From NCBI GenBank assembly GCA_002786025.1, contig NHNW01000078.1, positions 1,578 to 65,577 on the forward strand: a stretch of 64,000 nt of DNA, given 5' to 3'. This document shows positions 55,391-64,000 of the stretch, piece by piece. The position numbers and the translations under genes are program-made. Numbering within the stretch: the stretch's first letter is position 1; each line of letters starts with the position of its first letter. The notes below the pieces were generated by a model. The model worked only from the letters and a program-made list of their open reading frames with translations, had not been told where the DNA came from and did no database searches. Source of the DNA: Zasmidium citrigriseum (Eukaryota > Ascomycota > Dothideomycetes > Mycosphaerellales > Mycosphaerellaceae).

Positions 55391-57537
55391 CTAGCAACTC
55401 AGATTCATCGTAACAGGCGGGTACGGCATATTGCTGCCTTGCCAGTTGTCAAAGACGCTATTGTCCCATACATTGTACCCGAACTCGAGGTTCGGCATGC
55501 TGACCGTCGTGTTGTCCCATGAAGTGGCGTTGAACGCGGCATCGTCGAAAGACGCTGTAGTCGTAGCGATGAAGCCTGCATCGTATCCATCGCCTGGCCC
55601 ATTGTACGGTGGAATCATGATGGGCTCTGCTGGAGGTGGTAATGAGGATGCTGTGAGGTCGTCCGTGGAACGCGAGGACTCTCCAGCTTGTATTTGGCTC
55701 GCAAGCCAGACTGCGTTATGCACCAGTGACGCCCCCATCCTCGTGGTGACATGAGGTTTCAGATTACCACTTCCGTGCCCAATGGCTCGGCCAACCACTT
55801 GCAAAGTGCGAGCTGCATTGTGACTTTCGGAGCCATCGCTGGTCGATGAGCAGCTGGAGAACATTTGGAAGATCCTCCCGAATGCGTTCCGAGCATTCTC
55901 TTTCTCGTCGTCGCTGGCTATGCTGCTGTTGCCGTTATCGAGATATTTGAACAGTACGATCGCAGCGAAGAAGGCAATCTGGGTGTGGTGTTTAGGGTGA
56001 CCTGGTAGGGGGTAGTAGTTCGGTTTGAATCCATATGTAGGAGCATTTGCTAGTGCCTCTGCGCTGAGATTTGTAATGAGTGAAGAGAGCTGAAGTGCCG
56101 CGGTGTGGCTTGCTTGCAGTATGTCTGAGTAGAAGTTGTCGTCTTGGCTCGAATGATCGGAAATGGCCAGGTATGCTGCATAGAGATAAAGTTGTGCCGT
56201 GAGTAGCTCGAGCTCAGCATCCAGAGTCCAGGCATTGGACCATGCCGTCTTCAAGGTGTTCAATCGATCGATGAACGTCCGGATGACATGGCTCGGAGGC
56301 TCCGCGGCATCTTCGACGGCTACAAGTGCATGCGCCAGCTCAACGTCTACGGCGACCATGGCCGCAAACTTGGACGAGGGCAGAGCCTCGCACAAGCTGG
56401 ATAGTGTTCGCAGGGACTGTGGAGAAGCCAGAGACGGGACATGGCCATGCCAGGAGCTCATCTGGACGTCGAGCTGGAAGCACTTCATCCAGGTCATATG
56501 CCGAATCTGGCGCGAATGGCGGTTGATAGACTCATGTGCCCTTCTTGTACCAAACAAAAGCTCGTCCTTATTTTTATCCAGGCCCATCTGCCTCGCCGCA
56601 TGGATCGCTAGTCCGAGCTGGGTCCAGCTAGAATCTCGGTAAAGCGGACATGACGTGTGGAAAGGAAAGGCGCAAAGAAGTAGCAGCGCCTGTAGATTTA
56701 AAAGAGATGGCACGGCATCTGTAATGACGTTCGCCTGTAAGCTGTCGAGGTATGGCCGAAGCGGGTCGACTAGCGAGGAGTGCTGTAGGTGGCTTCGAGC
56801 AGCAATGAGGATGATCGACCAGAACAGAAACGGACTGTCTGCTTGTAGTTGCCTCAAAGACGTGACAGACTCCAGTATGCAAAAGTGCGGATAGTAGTGA
56901 TCCTCGAAATGGTGGAACAGCTCAAGTGCATGGGCAAACGGCAGCACTGTCCCTCCGAGCGTGAAATGCGATGGTTCGTCGATGTCTGTGAGGTTTAACC
57001 ACCTTGTATCTGTCCGACTGAGATCAGAGCCAGTTGGAGAGCCGTATGATGGTCCTTCTGACACGGCATAGACGGCCAAATTATCGTTACTCTGACTGTT
57101 GTTGGAGCTTCGTCGTTGGATTTCCGGTGAAGTACGTTCGATAAGAGGAACCGAAGTTGCTTGACTGAAAGCCCGATCTCTCTTCAATTGATTAAGCTGC
57201 GTTTCTAGATCCCGGATTCGACTTCGGGCTGGCACTCTCTTGAACGAGGCATCGGTCTTGCACTCGTGGCGGTTCGTAGCACAACGTGAACAAGGATTGC
57301 TATGAGATGTCAGGATCCATGCTGCAAGCCGTGCATGATTACGTCGGCCGAATCAAGGTGCTTACGGGAACTTCTCCTTAAGGTCACATTTCAACTGCAA
57401 CGAGGCGTTAGTGGACCCAACCAGTGTAGGAGGGCTTTTCCCAAGGCACTCACCTTGACCTGCCTGCAATTGGTGCATGAAGTAGCTCTGCTCTTCTTGC
57501 TCGCCAAGTCGTAGTTACCGCTGCGTGGCGTGCTCAT
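55391..57537 (-). CDS. Zn2Cys6 fungal transcription factor
   Basis: Three exons: 57454-57537, 57366-57394 and 55391-57299, with introns of 59 and 66 nt, giving 673 residues. The zinc cluster is spread over all three exons: C-TN-C, RQVKLK, C, then nine residues, C-SR-C and ATNRHE-C, a perfect CX2CX6CX9CX2CX6C. A basic linker and coiled coil (RSRIRDLETQLNQLKRD) follow. The middle-homology region (about 150-420) carries DHYYPHFCILES and WTQLGLAIHAARQMGLDKN. The tail is acidic and Asn/Ser-rich, fit for activation. The cluster-linker arrangement resembles the Leu3-type group, but target genes are unknown. The start ATG at 57537 is the only one that puts the whole cluster in frame. Confidence 0.9.
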
Positions 57538-60153
57538 GATCGCGAGGTTCGCAAAAGGCGGACGAATTTCCTTGAGTCCAGTGCAGAGCGAGCGGCGCTG
57601 TTAGATTAAGAAGTCTTCAAACAACGCTCGAACTCCGGAGACTCCTCTGTCTTCACCAAAACCTCCAATACGAGCTGAACGCAATAGCAAAAGCTTACGA
57701 GAAGCCTCGTGGCTGAGTAATTTGACGTTTGAAGTCTTGTCCTGCGCTTCCTGTGGCCTGGAGACTACAGAATGTCTCCAGAATGCGTACGGCAATGCCC
57801 CACAAGGAAACCGATCCTGCGCACATGGTTAGTCACTCAGGAGTAGTGCGAGGTATAATTGTCCCAGGTGTCAATGACGACCGCACGAACGCATCTCGTC
57901 CGTGAGGGTCGGCTCCACCCGTGATGCCAAGAGATATTCAGCTGCTAGCCGGATTGCCTTTTCCAAACTGCACGCCATGCTGAAGATGGAAGGCCGGCTC
58001 ATCGCTTCCAAGATCCGCGCAAGATTCAGCGGTTATGATTCGACCACCGCAGTATCGTGAAATAGGGCTGGCTTAGGGGACGTGTGAGAGTGCCCTTCGG
58101 TTGTCTCTATTGACCGACAAGTTCGCGGCCGCTTCACTGTATGCGAGACCGCACCGAAAGTTGCATACTAACGCCTTGAGGTGTAGCAACACAAGCAATT
58201 GAGCACGCTTTCAGTGGGTCGTCTAGGGCTGCTGTGATCCCCATCCTGTCGATCGGCAACCTTGATTGAACGTCACGCCTTCAAGGCTCGGAATTCCCGA
58301 GAGTGTCTGTCAAGCCGTGTGAGTGACTTTTCAGACAGTGTATCAGACTCGCATGACCTCATTGGCCTTGCGGAGCAGCATAGTCCGCTCGAACAGACGT
58401 CACATAGACCCGATACCAGTTTGCTGATCACCCCGGACGATTTGAGATATGATGGGAGCTTCGCCTATATCCTTAGCCGTCTTTGAATGACATTACCGGC
58501 AACCAGGACCAGGAGATAGGGGGATTGTGGAACCCGACAGCGAACGATTGACTGAATAATTCTCAGCCTCATCGATATCCTGTTGGCCTCGGAGTATCCT
58601 TCTTTTGTGTTGGCCCGTTGTCTTGGCCGGTCTTCCTGGATAAGTCGCTCGAATCAAGATCTGGCAAAACAGAGCTTTTGCGGAGCTTTGGTCGCCTTCA
58701 TAGCCCTGGAACATGACTAACCACGCCGCATAGCCACATGGGTGGTACCACATGCCCCTGATGAAAAACGCCGATTCCTAAAATAAGTTGAGACCTCGTG
58801 GCAGTCTGGCGGCGGTGTCGTAGCTGCGAATGCCGCAAATCCGATATCCGCAATTCAGGCGGCGTCCGTTCATTCAGACAAGACAACCACGCCATCCAAA
58901 CACTCACAATAGCAGCAAGCAGAGCATCGAGTGGTGTCATTCTTCTCCAAGGACAGGGCAAATCGACGAAGCTGAAGTCATCGCTGCCGCATTCGAATCG
59001 GTGGGTCAGTCATCGATTCTGACCGCTCAGCTACAACTGCATCACCATCCAGTTCGACCTGATCATGGCGATGTCTCTGTCTCCAGATCAATTGCTGATA
59101 TCTCCACCATGGCCTCCTTCCAGAAGCTCTTGATCTTTCGCCTTCGACTAGCAGCGCCAGCAAGACATCGAAACCTGTGTCGACTAAAGATTTCGACCAC
59201 GGCCTCATTCAGCTCTGAAGACTTTGTGCCAACAAATCCCACGACACGATCCAAGGCACGGCTTCCAAATGCGAGATGTCTTCATAACACCTTCTCCACG
59301 TTCGATGAGAATTTTCCGCATCGCGGTGTTTCAAGGAGTCGGTGAAAACGTCGTCGTTCGCTGTCTGGCTCATTACCGCCCAGCCGGACCCGACTCGGCA
59401 ATAGGTCTCAGCTCATGACAGAATGGAAGGCCCTCCAGAGTCGAACACCTCCAGTCCATATCTCGAATATCAGAAATTTGCGTAGAGAACACGGCTTGTT
59501 CGTGCACTAGCCGAAAGACACCGTAATGAGCCCAGGGACGGCGGCAAGGAACGTCGAGAGTGCAATGAGCCCTTCCCTGGCTCACCCTGCTTGATCGTTG
59601 GGTTCAAGAAAGCATGCGGATGACGAAGAATCGCCTACGATGCAGTCAAATCCATCTCGATTCAGCGGACGTCTCGTGGCCCTAAGTCGAGCCTGTGGTG
59701 CTCTTGAGAATCCGGAGGCGTGTCCTGGCGTGCTAGTCGTATGCAAATGCTGTCTGTCTCCTCGAGTGAGTCCGCGGGCACCGCGGGCGGCGCAGTCGCT
59801 CAGAAGCATTCGGAGACATTCAGCTCACACCCCGTAATCGTGAGGGCAACGAAAACTTCTTGTGAAGACGCTCATGCTTTGCATTCGAAGGATCGAAGGA
59901 AGATGTCGTCGAGGAGATTTGGTTGTTGGCCTTGACTCCACATCTGCAGCTGATTGGCCGGCTCGCTCATGGACCAATCGCTGTCGAGGGCCGACAGGGG
60001 TGACGAACAGCGTCCGGGCTTGCCGACCTCAGCCTCTTCTCGCGGCACTTCGACATCGACGTCAATGTGATACACATAAAGAGCGGTGCTTGAGCGAAGA
60101 GCCATGGCTTCGCTCCGCATCAAATCAGTTCGCTCATCTCATGCCGGCCCTTC
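57538..60153. other. Long divergent intergenic region between two Zn2Cys6 genes
   Basis: About 2.6 kb. Several ORFs of 60-170 codons are present (for example 58830-59345 +), but they are Arg/Ser/His-rich with no domains or splice support. It may hold remnants of a gene (58265-58486 has protein-like composition without an ATG), but no confident call is possible. Confidence 0.45.
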
Positions 60154-62378
60154 ATGACGTTACCTGTGGCTCGCAAACGTGTCAAGCATCCGTAAGCCGC
60201 CCAGAGCACCGTGATAGATAAGGGCATTAGCTAAAGTCGATTCTCTGAACAGGAAAACGCGCACGGGGTGCCGGACCTGCAGGTGAGGATAGCTGCCAGA
60301 CATCAGAAGATCGGCAGGATTCAGAGTCTGACCTCGTTCGCAGAATCAGGCGAATCAAATGCGATGAAGAGCGCCCAGAGTGCAGAAGATGTTATACGAC
60401 AGGCCGCCATTGCTTGGGGTACGAGATGAGCTTGGCACTCATCCAGGGCCAGAGCTGTCAAGATCGGACGCTACTGCCGCAAGGGGAGGCTCTTATCAGG
60501 CTGAAGAGCTTCCCAAGGCCTTTGGCATCCTTTCCGAGCGGGCTGGATCCAATGGTAGGGTTGTAACTTGTGCGCCATATCTCACGTGCTGAGAAAAACT
60601 TGTAGGAAGCACAAGCCTTTGACTTCTTTCGCAAGCAGGCCCTGTACTTCCTACCCGGATGCGGCTCTTCCACAACATGGGAGACGATCGCCATGCGGCT
60701 GAGTCATTCGGAGCCGGCCTTGGTGTCGGCCATCGTAGCCGTCGGATCGATGCATCAAGCGAGGACGAGTAGACCAGTTGGTGTGGTAATACCAATCTAT
60801 GAGCCTGCGCAATTCGAGTTCGCCATGGCCCAGTACTCCCGTTCCGTCGGCCGCATCCAGGAGTACATCGATGAGAGCCGCCAGAAGGGTCAACAAAACT
60901 CCGTGGAAGTCGTGCTGTTGGCTTGCTTGCTGTTCATATGCTTCGAGTTTCTGCATGGGAACAATTTTCTTGGCATCCTTCACCTTCGCACAGGTTTGCG
61001 CATCCTTTATGAGCATCTCCATGGGCCGATGCCTGAGAACAGACATGCCAGAAGGCAAGTAGCTTGGGTGGAGCCGATCAGGTATGAGGACAGCTCTGAC
61101 CAGATGTAGGATCACACTCAAAGCGGAACCGCGCTCAACGATTGATTTGCTTTCGGAGATTTACGTTAGACTCGATTGCGATGCCTCCATGTTCGGGCAG
61201 GACGAACCCACTGTCATGGCTGCTGTCGGCGAAACCTTCAACGATGGACTGTATTCCTTCCCAAAGGTCTTCCGAAGCTTAGAGGAGGCTCGACTGCACC
61301 TAGATGCTCTGACGAGTGCAATTTATTGTGCGAAAGGAGATCTTCTGAGGCTGGCTCACGCCGACCTCAAGGCAAGGAGAGACTTGTCTGCGCTAGACGA
61401 GGATCAAGTAAACTGTTTGGTCCAAGCAGGTTCTCGAATGGTCGACATGAGCCAGCACCCTGAACTGCGAGATCAATTGAAGGCTCTTGAGCGATCGGCA
61501 GCTGGCTGGTCTTCGTCCCTGGCGTCGATGCCTATTCAGCCAGAGGATGAGAGCTATCAAGTCCGCCTGTTATTAGAGATCCAATTCTCCGTCGTCTGGT
61601 TCTTCATCTCCACGTGGTGCGATCGGACTGAGGCCATGAGCGATCGATTTCGGGATCAACACGCACACATCCTGGGCCTCATCGAGCAATACCTCAACCA
61701 TTTATTCAACAGCACGGATGAGTATCTGACGGCGCCTCGCTCTGATGGTCCCCTGCGCACCTTTTCACTCAGCCACAGCGTCCTTCTGCCGCTATTTCTG
61801 ATTGCATCTCAATGTCGAGACTCGGCTGTTCGACGAAGAGCGCTTCTGATCCCCAGCAGACTCCACATACAGGAGAGCATGATGGACAGTGGCCTCTTGG
61901 CAGCGTGCCTCGCTCGCATTATCGACATGGAAGAGGACGCGGCGAGGCGTATCAACTCTTTCTCTCGGGACCGGCAGCTGACATGTGAAGATGTTCCAGA
62001 GGCCGCACGATATCTGGATGTGACTGTCGCGGGCAAGGAAGATGACGTGGGTGGACGCTTCGTGTGCTGTCGCTGGGCAGATCCTCAGGATGAGGAGCTG
62101 ACACTGGAGGAGTTTGACTTCAGCGTTGACGATGTGACCGCATCACTGTAAGCTCTGCTTGACTTCTCGGGCATTTGCCTCACTGACTCCATTCTAGGCG
62201 CGACGTCTCGCTCACCGGACGCAGTGAAAGTCCCGTTGAGGAGGACCCCGAGGTGTCGTCGATGCAGCAATGGATGAGGGATCTCAAGTTCCGCGAGACG
62301 CTGTACATTGCAAGTCTCAGACGTCAGGTAATGGCTTCACTTCAGTTCAGGTACCAGAAGGAGCTGACGTTGCTTTAA
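60154..62378 (+). CDS. Zn2Cys6 fungal transcription factor (one unresolved junction)
   Basis: Exons are 60154-60191, 60253-60282, 60344-60554, 60606 to about 61058-61081, about 61084-61110 to 62147, and 62198-62378. The first two tiny exons and the third assemble TGCRTCRIRRIKCDEERPE, C-RR-C and YTTGRH-C, a CX2CX6CX6CX2CX6C cluster. The fourth exon has the family hallmark AFDFFRKQALYFLPG and AMRLSHSEPALVSAIVAVG. The fifth has EIYVRLDCDASMFG and VVWFFISTWCD. Introns at 60192, 60283, 60555 and 62148 are 61, 61, 51 and 50 nt with good motifs. Between 61059 and 61124 the frame shifts and no intron of normal length fits, so a frameshift or an unusual intron remains. The length is about 650 residues. 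This is a nuclear regulator of unknown target. Confidence 0.82.
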
Positions 62379-62681
62379 GGTTCTGAGCTAGTCTCCTGGT
62401 CAATCGAAGGGAAGGTGCAAGGACGACTTCATCAGCTTCGCCGCTGCCTACCTGCCTTCCCTTCGCGAACTTCATGTCAAAAAACACCACCACGCAACAA
62501 CAACAACAACCGCTACCACGACCACGCTCGCTTTCAACATGTCGCACTCGCCATACTGACAACCCACACAAGAATCGCAGTGCCGCATAAAGAAGCATTG
62601 CACCTCGCGGAGGCTGGAGAGGACGCCTCACTTCAACGAACAAAACCGCCACGTTTCGTGTCGCAAGACGCTCTGCTCACG

Positions 62682-63305
62682 ATGCCGCGAATCAAGGCTG
62701 TCCGCGTCTCTTGCAGCGGCGAAGCTCGCCACCGTAACAAGATTAAGGAGCTTTGCGTCTATGATATCCCAGACTCCCACGACATTTTCACCAAGGGAGA
62801 GGTCAGCAAGTTCTCTGACATGATGGGAATCCCACTTCTGGCTATCACCGTCCGCCCTTCGATGCTCACGCGGGCAGTCCATTACCGCACTTATCGTGGA
62901 ACGACTGATACTTCGAAGCCCATTCCCATGTACGGCTACAAGGACGTCGACAAGTACTTCCCAAACAACGTAGCTGCGGCATTCATGGCCGGCAACGAAG
63001 GTGCCCATCTTCGCTGGGCTGACCAGGTGGGAGCTGTTCTCTTCGCTCGCGCTGATCAGAAGCCACTTGAGACGAGTCACATCCACATCATGCTGGGCTT
63101 GCTGAACGAGGCCACGCATGTGGCAAGCGCAGGCGGTGTCGCAAAGGCAATGGCGATGCTCACGCCTTCATCGTTCAAGGAGTACTACATGTCCACCGCC
63201 GAGCACTTCAAGAGCCAGAACAGCGGCGAAGAGTGGTCTGACCGTTCGCCGTGGGATGAAGCGAAGATTGTTGAGGAGCAGAGCGATGAAGACGAGATAT
63301 TGTAG
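62682..63305 (+). CDS. Unknown 207-residue protein
   Basis: The first true ATG in a longer open frame is at 62682 (MPRIKAVRVSC). The protein is compact and mixed alpha/beta in composition, with no membrane segment: RNKIKELCVYDIPDS, then SMLTRAVHYRTYRG, MYGYKDVDKYFPNN, HLRWADQVGAVLFARAD and HIHIMLGLLNEATHV. It ends in an acidic tail (EEQSDEDEIL). No family is recognised, but the composition and length are those of a real gene. It lies 304 bp after the Zn2Cys6 gene on the same strand. Confidence 0.75.
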   Translation: MPRIKAVRVSCSGEARHRNKIKELCVYDIPDSHDIFTKGEVSKFSDMMGIPLLAITVRPSMLTRAVHYRTYRGTTDTSKPIPMYGYKDVDKYFPNNVAAAFMAGNEGAHLRWADQVGAVLFARADQKPLETSHIHIMLGLLNEATHVASAGGVAKAMAMLTPSSFKEYYMSTAEHFKSQNSGEEWSDRSPWDEAKIVEEQSDEDEIL

Positions 63306-63334
63306 CCGCATCGCGTGGTTCAGAGCCTTTCAGG

Positions 63335-63538
63335 ATGCCGGCGCTCAAGCATGTGCGGGAAGTGAGGATGGTCTACGGATTGAAGATTGGACCGGTAAGT
63401 GATAGCCTCAGAATGAGCGAAGAGGCGACTGACATAGTTTCACAGATTGAGGTCACCTTTGAAAAGTGTGAGATGCTGAGAACGAGAAATGCAAACCGAG
63501 GAACATCGATCCTGGGCAACATGCTCACCTCGCTGTAG
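63335..63538 (+). CDS. Possible 50-residue protein with an intron
   Basis: An ATG at 63335 opens 20 codons to a textbook donor GTAAGT at 63395. A 51-nt intron with an ACTGACAT branch region and a CACAG acceptor ends at 63445. A second exon of 31 codons then closes with TAG at 63536-63538. The intron length is a multiple of three and the frame is open across it. The start lies 30 bp after the stop of the 207-residue gene, so this may instead be an intron in that gene's 3' untranslated region. Confidence 0.35.
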   Translation: MPALKHVREVRMVYGLKIGPVSDSLRMSEEATDIVSQIEVTFEKCEMLRTRNANRGTSILGNMLTSL

Positions 63539-63969
63539 GTAGCACCTTTAGCAGTGACTGTGGACGAGAACCTATGCAGCACACTGTACTCTTCACAAAA
63601 GCAGCCCGCGCCACATCTAGAGCGCCTCACACTCATGTCAACTGCCACATGTGAACACCCTCCAAGCCTCACATCCCAGGAATAGTCGATGCATATCACG
63701 TCCATCACCCAAAGTCAAGCCTGAGGCTGGACTGAAACACCGCCCATACAATCTCATTGTCCTCCACACAGCTATTGGGCCACAACATCTCGCCACCCAA
63801 ACACACCCTCTTGTCTGAGGTACCGATTCCGAGTAGCCTCAGGTTTAAGCAGTGCCGTGGAGTGATTGGCCAGCAAGGGCTTCTGCCGGTTCTTCCCTGC
63901 ACATTAGCGCCATCTCTCTTCACACCCTCTTCTCACCACCTCCATCGACCTGCGTCTGAAACATCAACA

Positions 63970-64000
63970 ATGACTGTTCCCATCTTCGTCTCATCTGCGC
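63970..64000 (+). CDS. Start of a gene cut by the window edge
   Basis: An ATG at 63970 in good context (CAACAATGAC) follows about 120 bases of CT/CA-rich leader-type sequence and is open for the ten codons in view (MTVPIFVSSA). The rest lies outside. Confidence 0.45.
   Translation, partial: MTVPIFVSSA

Noticed and set aside
58265..58486. 73-codon protein-like frame
   Set aside because: No ATG, no splice context and no homologue; kept only as a possible remnant in the gap entry.
58798..59022. GQGKST Walker A-like string in a 74-codon frame
   Set aside because: No strand pattern, Walker B or other NTPase feature surrounds it; probably chance.

Overview
The window is filamentous ascomycete nuclear DNA (Pezizomycotina; probably Dothideomycetes, which is inference). 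The evidence is short spliceosomal introns of 45-66 nt with CTNAC-type branch sites, a class III chitin synthase, a SNF1/AMPK kinase, an Opy2 anchor, Zn2Cys6 regulators, and a repeat block carrying the signature of repeat-induced point mutation (RIP).

Bases 1 to about 7755 are a RIP-saturated repeat. CpA and TpG are almost gone, TpA is in excess and CpG is kept. Nearly every stop codon in the informative frames is TAG or TAA, as expected from mutated CAG, CAA or TGG. Reading through those stops shows, on the + strand in order: a hAT-family transposase (about 399-2505), a divergent histone H3-fold gene (core 3061-3336), a second H3-like gene with a recognisable H3 N-terminal tail (3738 to about 4336) followed by a basic C-terminal extension with a coding minisatellite, a Lys/Gln/Glu-rich frame (about 4880-5831), and a frame with hydrophobic segments near 7020-7740. 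Two H3-type genes beside a transposase in one dead repeat is the most unusual content here.

From about 7756 on the DNA is ordinary gene-bearing euchromatin. In order: a protein-kinase-like gene (-); SNF1 (+); an NCE102-type MARVEL eisosome protein (+); a large sterol/lipid glycosyltransferase-like protein (+); a 1376-residue disordered acidic/proline-rich protein (+); OPY2 (+); a C2H2 zinc-finger/coiled-coil protein (+); an AsaB/CmcJ-like oxidoreductase (+); a TFIIB-fold plus winged-helix chimera (-); a lysine-rich nuclear protein (-); exosome subunit RRP4 (-); class III chitin synthase (-); a DUF218 protein (+); a secreted amidase (-); a VIT-vWA protein with GLFG motifs (+); a Zn2Cys6 regulator (-); a second Zn2Cys6 regulator (+); an unknown 207-residue protein (+); and the first codons of a further gene at the right edge.

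There is no obvious biosynthetic cluster. Several genes touch nutrient, stress and cell-surface biology (SNF1, OPY2, NCE102, chitin synthase, glycosyltransferase), but they look like independent loci. Exon boundaries below were derived by hand from splice motifs, frame continuity and family resemblance. No database search was run.
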